Assembly (NCBI RefSeq): GCF_028287845.1
Contig: NZ_JAQBOW010000127.1
Location: 1-32,419, forward strand
DNA from: Mucilaginibacter sp.
GTDB lineage: Bacteria; Bacteroidota; Bacteroidia; Sphingobacteriales; Sphingobacteriaceae
Length of the DNA: 32,419 nt
Direction: 5' to 3'
The position numbers and the translations under genes were made by a program. Shown in pieces: positions 1-9,176 of the stretch. Position 1 is the stretch's first letter. Every line of letters starts with the position of its first letter. The notes beneath the pieces are model-generated. The model saw only the letters and a program-made list of their open reading frames with translations, had not been told where the DNA came from and did no database searches.

Positions 1-243
1 ACCAAAATGAATTATATGCTTTTCCATCCCGGAGTTATGTTCCGTTTTCATAATGGTTTTACCATTATCCCAAGGCTAGCTTTTCAGACAGACGGCAGAT
101 ATGGGGTCACTCCTGTATTCAGTAAAATAATTATGAGTAAAAAAGATTACCAGGTTTATCTTTCATTAAGCGAACCGGCGCGATTTGGCAATAACCTATC
201 CGGATCATATACTACGGCGATGCAATTAGGAATTAGTTTTTAG
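1..243 (+). CDS. C-terminal fragment of an outer-membrane beta-barrel protein
   Basis: The reading frame is open from base 1, so this is the 3' end of a gene that begins outside the window; the ATG at base 7 is internal. The 80 visible residues alternate polar and hydrophobic positions, as in amphipathic beta strands, and end in Gly-Ile-Ser-Phe. A C-terminal Phe is the usual BAM signal of outer-membrane barrels. The family and cargo cannot be told from this piece. If the tRNA scar at 621-664 is the right end of an integrated element, this gene may be cargo of that element. Confidence 0.55.
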   Translation, partial: TKMNYMLFHPGVMFRFHNGFTIIPRLAFQTDGRYGVTPVFSKIIMSKKDYQVYLSLSEPARFGNNLSGSYTTAMQLGISF

Positions 244-620
244 CAAGGTGAGTGAAAATAAATCCTAAGATTAGGGCCATAGCAAAACTATATATAGGAT
301 TTGTTCAATTATCTGTCACTATTAAACCTTTAATCACAGTTTTATGGTTGACTAAGGGTTATCCTTATCTTAACAGGGTATTTGTTATTTGAAAGAACCC
401 GCCTTTTATCCAGGATTGCGTTTACTGTTATTCCAATTATACTATAACTAAACATTTTTCTTACCCTTTTGATCTGTGCAAACAATTTGCACACAAGTAT
501 AGCCAAACATGGAAAAGGAATGAAGCGAACTGTTGATTTATTTAATGGTAAATCACTTAAAATCAGTCATTTGTCAAATTAATGAAAAGGCATGAAAAGC
601 AATGAAAATCGTGCTACTGC
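244..620. other. Gene-free stretch before the tRNA fragment
   Basis: About 375 bases without a convincing reading frame. A short inverted repeat (CCTAA, GA, TTAGG) lies just after the barrel gene and is too weak to call a terminator. The D-arm and 5' acceptor half of a tRNA, expected just upstream of the tRNA-Ala fragment, are not here. Only a vague GCTA..GCGC resemblance to a D-arm 3' side is seen at 614-622. Confidence 0.4.
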
Positions 621-664
621 GCATGGCATGCAAGAGGTCATCGGTTCGACTCCGATATTCTCCA
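621..664 (+). other. 3' half of tRNA-Ala(GGC), likely integration attachment-site remnant
   Basis: The fragment reads as the anticodon loop with GGC at 625-627, the 3' anticodon stem GCAAG (630-634), variable loop AGGTC (635-639), and a perfect T arm (ATCGG 640-644, loop TTCGACT, CCGAT 652-656). The acceptor strand ATTCTCC (657-663) and discriminator A664 follow. CCA is not encoded, as is usual in Bacteroidota. The 5' anticodon stem needed to pair with GCAAG would be CTTGC, and the sequence there is TGCGC; no D arm or 5' acceptor strand precedes it. It therefore cannot be a working tRNA. Such 3' tRNA halves are typically left when a tyrosine-integrase element inserts into a tRNA. The orientation puts the element to the left. 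Confidence 0.75.
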
Positions 665-676
665 CGTAGTGATTAT

Positions 677-715
677 CAGGCTTTTAGATGAATTTCTAAA
701 AGCCTGTTTTTTTTT
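677..715 (+). terminator. Strong intrinsic terminator after the tRNA fragment
   Basis: A perfect 12-bp stem (677-688 with 695-706), a six-base loop and a run of nine T. It sits 12 bases after the tRNA discriminator base, so it is probably the original terminator of the tRNA-Ala gene. That supports the view that sequence to the right is native downstream DNA. Confidence 0.85.
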
Positions 716-718
716 CAT

Positions 719-739
719 GGGTACAACATAGGTACAACA
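719..739 (+). repeat. Direct repeat GGTACAACA next to the tRNA scar
   Basis: GGTACAACA occurs at 720-728 and again at 731-739, 11 bases apart, directly after the terminator. Short direct repeats next to a tRNA att core can be integrase arm-binding sites, but no integrase gene is in the window, so this reading is only a possibility. Confidence 0.4.
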
Positions 740-901
740 CTTCTTTCATTATTGTTAGCACTTACTGGAAATTTGAAATGAATAGCTACTATCATGCGGG
801 TTTTAGTCCTGTAATAAGCCGTCCTTGTCTATGTGTGGTCGTTCCTTTGTAATGAGGTGATTATGTGAGTTTTATTGCATAACTTGTTTTTTTTAATTAT
901 C

Positions 902-3246
902 ATGAAGAAATTGTTGGCTCTGTATATATCCTTTATGGTAGTGCTGATTTGTGGTAAAACAAGTTTTTCACAGACTATTGATAAAGCTATCTTGCCACTT
1001 TTAAATGCAAGTAGTCAACAAAAAATATATGTTCAATATGACAGAAAGGTTTATGAATCTGGCGACACGATATGGTTTAAAGCTTATCTATTCAATGGTT
1101 TAAGCAGGTCAAAATCGAGTAAAAACTTCTACTTTGAATTAATTACTTACGATGGACAATTAATAGGTCGATCGGTTACACCCATATTTGAATCCACATC
1201 TTCAGGTAACCTGGTTATTCCAACGTTAGCTCAACAAACGGTTTGTATTGCCGGGCCTATACGACAGAGAGTATTGCTGCCGACCCCGATTTGCAATATT
1301 TTAATGCACTTTCTTATATAAATAGAAAAGCTGGGAATGACTCAGTTGTATCGCATTCTTACGACCTGCAATTCTTACCGGAAGGAGGGGATTGGATTAA
1401 CAATCTACCGTCTGTTGTTGCGTTTAAAGCCATTGATAGTACAGGAAAGCCAATAGAGGTATTTGGGACTATTGTTTCAATGGGAGAAGTAGTGTCAGAA
1501 TTTTCAACATCGCATGATGGAATGGGAAGTATTAGTCTAGTGCCACGTTTAAATAAAGCGTATAATGCTATCTGGAAAGATCCTGACGGGATTGAACATA
1601 ACACTATTTTACCGGCGAGGAAAATGCAGGGAGTTGCTTTGCATATATCCGATCTGGCTGAAGGGAAAAAGTTTTTTATATTTAGATCTCACGAAGTTTC
1701 TGCTGCTGAAAAAGAACTTTTACTTGTAGCCTATCAAAATAATGAGATAATTTATGAAGCAAAAGTAAATCTTTCCGTTAGTGAAAGCATTGCTGGAATG
1801 ATTCCTACAAAAGGTCTATCTACCGGCATTCTTTATCTCACCCTGTTCAACAAAAACCTTCAACCCCTGGCAGAACGGGTAACATTTGTAAACAACCACA
1901 ATTATAATGTTAATGCAGGATTTACAATTACAGATATAGATCACACCAAGCATGGTCTAAATAAGATTAAACTATATATAACCGATACACTGAGATCAAA
2001 CTTTTCTGTAGCAATTACCGACGCTGATTTAGACAATTCACCAAAACCCCAAGACAATATTATTTCTCATTTGTTTTTAACCGGCGATTTAAAAGGAAAA
2101 ATTCAAAATCCAGGATATTATTTTGTTAGCAAGAGCGATAGTGTAACAAAAAACATGGATCTGGTTATGTTAACTCATGGATGTAGAAAATATCACGTCC
2201 CTGATTCAACCTTTAAGGAATCAAACTATATTACACTTAGCGGCGAATTAAGCGGCGCGAATTATTTAACAAACCTCGAGAATCCGGTGGTCAATATCAT
2301 TATGAAAACCGATGATAAGAATACTTTCCTCCTTCCAATAAACATCGATAAATTGGGGCGTTTTGTTAAGGATGGTATTGTTTTTTATGGTTCAGCCAAA
2401 CTGTATTTTAAGTTTAATAATAAAAACATAGATTCCAAAAGAATCAAATTAAAGGTTAACAATGGCTTCCTTGATAGCTTGCCAACTATTCCAATCAAAA
2501 CAGATCTTTTGCTGTATGCTGGCAAGGAAGTAACTAAAGCGCCTGATCAATATGTTCAGAATTATTTCAGCAGAGGTCACTCACAAAATTTGAAGGAAGT
2601 AAGCATAACGGCAAAAAAAACAGATGAAATTCAAAAGCTGGAAAACACATACACTGCAGGATTACTCAGTGGGGGTATTTCTACAAATCTTTTAGTAGGT
2701 GCCGATCCTAAAGCATTAAATTATATTTCCCTTTTCGATTATTTAAAGAGCAAAATTACTGGTATGCAGATTTCCAACTATAGGTCTTTGTTCCCAATCG
2801 TACTATGGAGAGATAGGGTCATCAAATTTTACTTGAATAATAATGAAAGTTCTGCAGCCGATATCAGAAGCTTGGGAATGGCAGAGTTAGATTACATTAA
2901 AGTATATGACCCTTCGATGGGCGGAGCGTTTGGCACAATCGGCGGGGTAATTGCTGTTTATACTAAAAAGGGAAAAGGTTTTGATTTTAGTTCAAATGAA
3001 CTTGTTACTACCTTGTCTGGTTATAATTCTGTTAAGGAATTTTATTCTCCAAATTATGGAAAGACTTCGTTAAATCGAGCCGACGTTCGAAAAACATTGT
3101 ATTGGCAACCTAATATCATCATGGATAAAGGCAGACCAACATATCAATTGGAGTTCTATAATAATGACATCGCGAGTAAATTCAAAATAATAATTGAAGG
3201 CATTAATTCGGAAGGAAAAATATTTCATAGCGAAAAGATTTTTTAA
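902..3246 (+). pseudogene. Secreted MG2-like / TonB-plug domain protein, split by one frameshift
   Basis: The first part starts at ATG 902 with a signal peptide (MKKLLALYISFMVVLICG..., ending near FSQ). An MG2-like N-terminal domain follows, with the family's YVQYDRKVYESGDTIWFKAY motif. That frame stops at 1321. The rest continues one base earlier: LYCRAYTTES from 1243 is the expected continuation of the MG2 strand. A plug-like domain lies near the C-terminus (FDYLKSKITGMQ, then IRSLGMAELDYIKVYDP and GGVIAVYTKKGKG). Restoring one base near 1220-1232 gives 782 codons including the stop, about the size of intact relatives. Proteins of this kind are periplasmic or outer-membrane associated in Bacteroidota, role poorly known. 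A sequencing error would look the same. Confidence 0.7.
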
Positions 3247-3360
3247 AGACAAATCCTTCCTCGCCAATATTTTGATACGTTATGTATATATTATAATTTA
3301 TTCAATATAATTTTAGCAATACTGTAATTGGGCTGTAATATTTGTTGTATTATTTGATGA

Positions 3361-3392
3361 TTTTGCATAAATTACCCCTGTAATACTTTTTG
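3361..3392 (+). promoter_or_regulatory. Candidate Bacteroidota promoter for the 7TMR sensor gene
   Basis: A TTTTG at 3361-3365 is followed 18 bases later by TA, three bases, TTTG (3384-3392), one base longer than the TAnnTTTG consensus of the Bacteroidota primary sigma factor. The imperfect inverted repeat GTAATAC...GTATTATTAC (3380-3402) overlaps the -7 element and could be an operator. The start codon is 33 bases further on. Confidence 0.35.
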
Positions 3393-3424
3393 GTATTATT
3401 ACAACCAATATACTATCTAAATTT

Positions 3425-5332
3425 ATGTGTGCTTTTAAAAGGACCTTGTTATTATTTATTTATTTATGTGTTTCAACAAGTAATATTTTTGCGCAAAAAA
3501 CAATACCTATTGATAGCAGCGTACAACAATATAAATTCACATTAAACGAGATTGAATATTTAGAAGATAGCACCAACAAATTATCCTTTGATCAGGTAAG
3601 GGGCTTGAACAGCAGTTTTAAAAGCAACCTTATTTATTATCCTATAAATAAAAATCGTGAGTATACATATTGGTATAAAATAAAGCTTCGCTTTACACAG
3701 ACAATTGCTAATAAAAGTTGCCTATTTGAATTTTTTGATCAAACTACAGAAAATGTAACCGCTTACATCCCTAATGAAAAGGGCGATTATATTATCAATC
3801 ATTCGGGAGCGGGAGTTAATTTTAGGGACCGGCTATATCACCACAAAAATTTTGAGTTTTTAATACAAAATACATCAAAAGGAGAATATACCTATTACTT
3901 TAAATTAAAATCAAACAACCCCGTTAAAGTAATAATTGTATATCGCACACTGGGTTATTTTATTAAATATGCCTTATCTGAATATTTGTTATTTGGGCTA
4001 TTCTACGGCATGATACTTATATTCTGTTTTCATAACCTGCTTATGTTTACAGCAGTACGAAAAAAACAATACCTATATTATGTGTTTTACATTTTAAGTG
4101 TCGCGCTCTATGAAATGAGCGTTGACGGAATTGCCTTTCAATATATCTGGCCGGGTCATCCGGCTTATAACGATTACGTTTATGGCATTGCATTATATGC
4201 GATGAGTATTTGTGCCTTAATTTTCACTAAAGAGCTTTTGCAGGTTAAACTTAAAGCTTATAACTTTTACCGTTTACTTAACGCAATCATAGTACTTAGG
4301 AGCGCTTACTTTTTGTATTGCCTGTTTATTGATAAAAGCTTATTCATTTACAAATTTGTAGAGGTTGTACCGCTATCAATTGCTTTTGTTACCGGTATAT
4401 ATATTTATAAAAATGGTTTTAAGCCGGCCCGTTTTTTTGTATTGGCGTATGCTGTATTATTTACAGGTTTTATTGTTAAGGCAATAGATGCCCTGGGCTA
4501 TGCTAACTTTTTACCGGCATTTTTAACTTATTACAGTATAGGATTTTGCTTCATTATGGAAATGCTATTTCTTTCATTTGCTATAGGCGATCAGGTGCGT
4601 ATAATACGTAAAGAAAAAGATAACGCCCGTGATGAGATCATCCGCCAGATGGATATTAATAATAGGCTTAAAGATTCAATAAATAAGGAATTAGAGATGC
4701 AGGTAAATGCCCGCACCAAAGAATTGATCAGGAAATCCGAAGAATTGGAGGATCATTCAAAAATAATTGAGGAGCAAAACGATCTGCTAATAAACATTAA
4801 TCATCAATTAGAAGAGCAGTCGGCCGAAATTAGCCGGATGAATATTTTGCTGGAAAAAGACAACGTTCAGCTTAAAACTGATATTGATAAAGTTACCGAG
4901 GCGCGCGCCTTATCTACAGAACTTAATTTTGAAGAGTTTAGTGCAAAATATCCCGATCAGGAAAGTTGTTATAAATTTCTTGCCGAGTTAAAATGGAGAG
5001 CTGATTATACCTGTACACGCTGCAGTCATAGTATTTATAATGCGGGGAGGGCTCCTTATAGCCGCAGATGTACTAAATGCAGTTATGAAGAATCTGCCAT
5101 GTATAATACTATTTTCGAGAACAACCGCATACCTATTAACAAGGCGTTTTATATAGTTTATTTGATATATAGCAGCAAAGGCACCATTTCATCGCACCAG
5201 CTATCGCAAAAACTGGGTATCAGGCAAAGTACTTGCTGGGCATATGCTATTCGGATTAAAAAGGCTATGCAGGACCATAAATCCCTCAGAAAAAAAGGCA
5301 ACCCCCAAGGTTGGGTATCACTGGTGATGTAG
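3425..5332 (+). CDS. 7TMR-DISM membrane sensor fused to an IS1595-type zinc ribbon and HTH
   Basis: A 635-residue protein with four parts. A signal peptide (1-23) precedes a periplasmic 7TMR-DISMED2-like jelly-roll domain (about 27-175). Seven hydrophobic segments of the 7TMR-DISM type follow (about 180-393), then a charged coiled coil (about 395-495). The C-terminus (500-620) is not a kinase or cyclase. It resembles the N-terminus of IS1595-family transposases: a FAELKWRADYTCTRC-like lead, zinc-ribbon cysteines C530, C533, C549, C552, and an HTH around SSHQLSQKLGIRQSTCWAYAIRIKKAM (589-615). The DDE nuclease domain is absent and the gene is intact. Inference: a membrane-tethered one-component DNA-binding sensor using a domesticated transposase domain. 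It ends 94 bases from the convergent GH3 gene, and the adjacent polysaccharide locus has no other regulator. Confidence 0.85.
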   Translation: MCAFKRTLLLFIYLCVSTSNIFAQKTIPIDSSVQQYKFTLNEIEYLEDSTNKLSFDQVRGLNSSFKSNLIYYPINKNREYTYWYKIKLRFTQTIANKSCLFEFFDQTTENVTAYIPNEKGDYIINHSGAGVNFRDRLYHHKNFEFLIQNTSKGEYTYYFKLKSNNPVKVIIVYRTLGYFIKYALSEYLLFGLFYGMILIFCFHNLLMFTAVRKKQYLYYVFYILSVALYEMSVDGIAFQYIWPGHPAYNDYVYGIALYAMSICALIFTKELLQVKLKAYNFYRLLNAIIVLRSAYFLYCLFIDKSLFIYKFVEVVPLSIAFVTGIYIYKNGFKPARFFVLAYAVLFTGFIVKAIDALGYANFLPAFLTYYSIGFCFIMEMLFLSFAIGDQVRIIRKEKDNARDEIIRQMDINNRLKDSINKELEMQVNARTKELIRKSEELEDHSKIIEEQNDLLININHQLEEQSAEISRMNILLEKDNVQLKTDIDKVTEARALSTELNFEEFSAKYPDQESCYKFLAELKWRADYTCTRCSHSIYNAGRAPYSRRCTKCSYEESAMYNTIFENNRIPINKAFYIVYLIYSSKGTISSHQLSQKLGIRQSTCWAYAIRIKKAMQDHKSLRKKGNPQGWVSLVM

Positions 5333-5379
5333 CTGATTAAAGTGTAGGTGCATACGGTATACAGTGTATAATCTCTACA

Positions 5380-5404
5380 CGATAGACACATCGGTTATCT
5401 ATCG
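5380..5404. terminator. Weak hairpin between convergent genes
   Basis: CGATAGA at 5380-5386 pairs with TCTATCG at 5398-5404 around an 11-base loop, between the convergent sensor and GH3 genes. No T tract follows on either strand, so termination is plausible from position only. Confidence 0.25.
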
Positions 5405-5425
5405 CGCAGAGATCGCCGCACTTTA

Positions 5426-7663
5426 TTATTTTATCAACTCAAACTTACTCTTTAATAAAATATGATCTGATGAATTGCCTATCATCAGCTGGAATGTTCC
5501 CGGTTCTGTGGCCCAGTTCATTTTTTGATCGTAAAACGATAGGGTTTCTTTATCTATAACAAAATTGATGATTTTGCTTTCGCCTGCTTTTAAATATACT
5601 TTTTCAAAGCCTTTTAACTCTTTTACCGGGCGCGTAACGCTGGCAAATTCATCCCGCAGGTATAACTGCACAACTTCTTCGCCTGCATAGTTACCGGTGT
5701 TTTTTAATGTGCAGCTTATATTCAATTTATCGTTAGCGGTTAGCGTGGTTCTGTCCAGCTTCAAATCAGTTAAAGCAAATTGGGTATAGCTTAGGCCGTA
5801 ACCAAATGCATAACGCGGGCTGTTTTGCATATCATTATAGCCCGACCGGTAGTTGATCCCCATATCATTTGTTGACGGGCGGCCAGTACTTTTATAATTA
5901 TAATAAACCGGTATCTGCCCTTCTGACCGGGGAAAGGATATAGGCAGCTTTCCTGCCGGATTATAATCGCCAAATAAAACATCGGCAATGGCATTACCGG
6001 CTTCGCTACCCAACCACCAGGTTTGTAAAATAGCGTCGGCGTTGTCGGCTGTCCAATTAAATATCATGGGCCTGCCAGACATGGTTAATACCACAACCGG
6101 TTTGCCTGTTGCTTTAATAGCTTTAACCAAATCTTCCTGCACACCGGGCACGTGTATATTGGCGCGGCTTTTGGCCTCGCCTGTCATGTCATAATGCTCG
6201 CCAATTGCCAGTATCACCACATCAGCCTGCATAGCTGTTGCTACGGCCTGTGCAAAATTGCTTTTTGAGGTATCGGTAACATCACAACCCTGCGCATATA
6301 ACAGGCGGGTGTTTTTACCAACTTTATTTTCTAAACCTTCATATAATGATACCAAATGATCGCCCTCCCATTTAATCGACCAAAATCCCATCATATCAAT
6401 ATTTGATTTAACCAAAGGGCCTATTACCGCAATAGTTTTCAGGTTTTTTGATAGGGGTAATAGTTGCTTATCATTTTTTAACAGCACTATACTTTTTTTA
6501 GCAACTTCGCGGGCCGCGGTCCGATTCTCTGGCGAGTTTAGCTCCTTTTTTTCACGCTCTTCATTACTAAAACGATAAGGATCATCAAAGAGGCCCATTT
6601 CAAATTTCTTGCGTAAAATGCGTTTTACAGCATCATCAATAAGTGCTACCGGCACTTTATTTTCCTTTACCAATTGAGCCAGGTTATTAATATAAGCATG
6701 GCTTTCCATATCCATATCACTACCGGCTGTTATAGCTAATTCGGCTGCCTGTTTGCTATTGCGCGCATAGCCATGCTGTACCATTTCGCCAACAGATCCC
6801 CAATCGCTTACTACAAAACCCTTATAGTTCCATTTACCTTTTAAAATATCTCTTTGCAAATAGCTGTTACCTGTTGCCGGGATGCCATTTAACTCGTTAA
6901 AACTATTCATAAAAGTAGCGGCACCTGCATCAAGGGCGGCTTTAAAAGGCGGCAAATACGTTTCCCAAAGTGTACGGTCACTAATGTCGACCGCGTTATA
7001 ATCGCGACCGCCTATTGCTGCGCCATAAGCTGCAAAATGCTTTACGCAGGCCATTATAGCATCCAGACTGCCTAAACCATTACCCTGAAACCCTTTTACC
7101 CTTGCAACCGCAATAAGCGAAGCCAGGTATGGATCCTCACCGGCGCCTTCCATTACACGGCCCCAGCGAGGGTCGCGTGTAATATCAACCATTGGGGCAA
7201 ATGTCCAGTGTAAACCCGCGGCAGCGGCTTCTTTACCTGCCACACGTGCCGAAGTCTGTATGGCCTGCATGTCCCAGCTGGCGGCTTCTGCCAAAGGCAC
7301 AGGGAAAGTTACCCGGTAACCATGTATAATATCCAAACCAAATAGTAACGGTATTTTTAGGCGAGATTGCATAGCCAGTTCCTGCACCATACGGGTTTCT
7401 TTCGCGCCTTTTACATTTAGCATAGAACCCAATTTTCCGTCCTTAATATCCTGAAACTTGCTGCTGTTTTCTGTTAACGGGCCGGTTGCCAAACGATCGC
7501 TGGTGTATTGGTTTAACTGACCTATTTTTTCGTCTAAGGTCATTTTGGCAAGCAACGCATCCACTTTACCATCAATAGCATCAGTATGTTGTGGTGTTTT
7601 TTGTGCTAAAACACAGCAAGCAATGGACAGGAAGCATAATATGGTTAAAATTCTTTTTTGCAT
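5426..7663 (-). CDS. bglX: GH3 beta-glucosidase, periplasmic, BglX-like
   Basis: A 745-residue protein with signal peptide MQKRILTILCFLSIACCVLA. The GH3 N-terminal barrel runs to about residue 360 and contains the nucleophile Asp287 in KGFVVSDWGS. Substrate-loop motifs are present (DPRWGR at 164-169, then GEDPYL, and KHF at 208-210). The GH3 C-terminal sandwich (about 390-620) and a fibronectin-III-like domain (about 655-735) complete the BglX layout. It releases glucose from the ends of short beta-glucans in the periplasm. It is the last gene of the SusC-to-GH3 unit, 66 bases after the GH30 gene. The linkage preference cannot be read from sequence; its pairing with GH30 suggests beta-1,6 or mixed beta-gluco-oligosaccharides. 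Confidence 0.93.
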   Translation of the reverse strand: MQKRILTILCFLSIACCVLAQKTPQHTDAIDGKVDALLAKMTLDEKIGQLNQYTSDRLATGPLTENSSKFQDIKDGKLGSMLNVKGAKETRMVQELAMQSRLKIPLLFGLDIIHGYRVTFPVPLAEAASWDMQAIQTSARVAGKEAAAAGLHWTFAPMVDITRDPRWGRVMEGAGEDPYLASLIAVARVKGFQGNGLGSLDAIMACVKHFAAYGAAIGGRDYNAVDISDRTLWETYLPPFKAALDAGAATFMNSFNELNGIPATGNSYLQRDILKGKWNYKGFVVSDWGSVGEMVQHGYARNSKQAAELAITAGSDMDMESHAYINNLAQLVKENKVPVALIDDAVKRILRKKFEMGLFDDPYRFSNEEREKKELNSPENRTAAREVAKKSIVLLKNDKQLLPLSKNLKTIAVIGPLVKSNIDMMGFWSIKWEGDHLVSLYEGLENKVGKNTRLLYAQGCDVTDTSKSNFAQAVATAMQADVVILAIGEHYDMTGEAKSRANIHVPGVQEDLVKAIKATGKPVVVLTMSGRPMIFNWTADNADAILQTWWLGSEAGNAIADVLFGDYNPAGKLPISFPRSEGQIPVYYNYKSTGRPSTNDMGINYRSGYNDMQNSPRYAFGYGLSYTQFALTDLKLDRTTLTANDKLNISCTLKNTGNYAGEEVVQLYLRDEFASVTRPVKELKGFEKVYLKAGESKIINFVIDKETLSFYDQKMNWATEPGTFQLMIGNSSDHILLKSKFELIK

Positions 7664-7729
7664 AATAGTATAAGGTATTAGGTAAGAAAAATTAGAAATT
7701 ATTTGTGGCGATCAATTATTAAAAAATAT

Positions 7730-9142
7730 TTAATCCCAGATGTAGGTACCAACTGCCCCGCTATTTAAAGAGGCAACTATTGTTTTACCCTTATTTTGTA
7801 TGTTAAATGTTTGTGCCGTTGTGCCATTGTTTACAACAATTAATACCTTTTTACCATCAGGCCTTTTAAATGCCACGTTAGGTAATAGCTCCAGGTCGTT
7901 AGAGCCAATACGGACAGAACCCGGCCTTACAAATTTTGATGCATGGGCCATGGCATAATAGGCTACATTGCGGGTAAATCTGTTACTATCAATAGTTACC
8001 GCGCCTTGGCACATAGGGCATCCGCCCCTGTCTGTAAAAGGCTTATTCTGCGGATCTGCTGCCAGATTCCATTCCAGCACGTTGCGGCACCAATTGCGTG
8101 TCGCGCCTATAAATAACCGGCTAACCGGATTTGCTACATTTAATTTCGGATTGTTTTTTCCACGCTCAACCACCATCTGTTCGGTGAAATAAAGGTTCTT
8201 TTCGGGATGCGCGTTATGTACATCCGTAAGCGCGGTGATCTTGCCCCCATATAAGTGGAAAGCCGACCCGTCTACATATTTTGCGGCTTCGGGGTCATTT
8301 AAAATAGCAAGCGGATAATCGGGCCTGTCGGCATTATGGTCATACGCTATAATCTTTGTTTTTAAACCCGCCGCTTTTAGTTTCGGACCAAATACTTTTA
8401 TAAATCGGCCCTCATCGTCGGCAAGCATTAACATGCTTGGGTTATTGCCGGGGTGCAATGGCTCATTCTGAATAGTTATGGCATCCAGGTTTATGCCTTC
8501 GGCTTTCATGGCCAATAAGTATTTAATTAAATATCTGGCATAAACATCAAAATATTCGGGCTTTAAACTGCCCCCGCGGGTATCCCCATTATCTTTCATC
8601 CATACCGGTGCAGACCATGGCGAACCTAGTATTTTAATTTTAGGATCGATCTTTAATATCTCCTTCATCACCGGTATCACATCATTTTTATCCGGCCCCA
8701 GGTTAAAGCGCTTTAGCTCCATATCTGTTTCGCCCGGTGCCAGGTCATCGTATGAAAACACATGGTCATTCAAATCAGACGCGCCTATGGTTAAGCGCAA
8801 ATAACTTACGCCAATGCTATTGCCTTCAGTTGAAAAAACGTCTTTTATTAACTTGGCCCTGCTTTCGGCACTCATGCGTATCATGTGCATGGCGCTGCCG
8901 CCGGTTAGCGCGAAGCCAAAACCATCAATTGGCTGGAAGGTTTCTTTTTCATCCACCTGTATAGTTGGGTTTGCCACATCGGCCTTGTTTGAAAAAGCAA
9001 TAGGCTGTTGTTGTTGAAATAACGCCGATCTATCAGCATTAGTTAGCCAGATATCGGCTGTTTTTGTTTTTTGTGAAAACGCTGTAACAGTGATTAACAT
9101 CATGGTAAAGACCATTATGCACTTATTTCCTTTTCTTTTCAT
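7730..9142 (-). CDS. GH30 beta-glucanase / glucosylceramidase-family hydrolase
   Basis: The open frame reaches 9166, but the Met at 9142 (MKRKGNKCIMVFTMMLITVTAFSQ) gives a proper signal peptide and is preferred, giving 470 residues. GH30 hallmarks in frame numbering from 9166: the first barrel strand (DGFGFALTGG), LRLTIGASD, SPWSAPVWMKDN, acid/base Glu235 in TIQNEPLHPG, and nucleophile Glu329 in LYFTEQ. A C-terminal beta domain follows. Relatives include endo-beta-1,6-glucanases of Bacteroides beta-glucan loci and fungal glucosylceramidase-type enzymes. The gene begins only about 34 bases after the cytochrome gene and precedes GH3. The two GH30 enzymes of this window differ clearly, so they likely have separate cleavage roles. 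Confidence 0.92.
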   Translation of the reverse strand: MKRKGNKCIMVFTMMLITVTAFSQKTKTADIWLTNADRSALFQQQQPIAFSNKADVANPTIQVDEKETFQPIDGFGFALTGGSAMHMIRMSAESRAKLIKDVFSTEGNSIGVSYLRLTIGASDLNDHVFSYDDLAPGETDMELKRFNLGPDKNDVIPVMKEILKIDPKIKILGSPWSAPVWMKDNGDTRGGSLKPEYFDVYARYLIKYLLAMKAEGINLDAITIQNEPLHPGNNPSMLMLADDEGRFIKVFGPKLKAAGLKTKIIAYDHNADRPDYPLAILNDPEAAKYVDGSAFHLYGGKITALTDVHNAHPEKNLYFTEQMVVERGKNNPKLNVANPVSRLFIGATRNWCRNVLEWNLAADPQNKPFTDRGGCPMCQGAVTIDSNRFTRNVAYYAMAHASKFVRPGSVRIGSNDLELLPNVAFKRPDGKKVLIVVNNGTTAQTFNIQNKGKTIVASLNSGAVGTYIWD

Positions 9143-9176
9143 TAGCGAGAGGTGTATATATAACATTGCAGCAATA

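Noticed and set aside
590..664. Functional tRNA-Ala gene
   Set aside because: No D arm, no 5' acceptor strand, and the 5' anticodon stem cannot pair with GCAAG.
1215..1250. Programmed -1 frameshift in the MG2/plug gene
   Set aside because: No X-XXY-YYZ slippery heptamer or following stem is visible, and the protein family is not known to use recoding.
4922..5332. Inserted IS1595 transposon interrupting the sensor gene
   Set aside because: The transposase-like part is in frame after the coiled coil, has no DDE domain, and no terminal inverted repeats or target duplication are seen, so it is a fusion.
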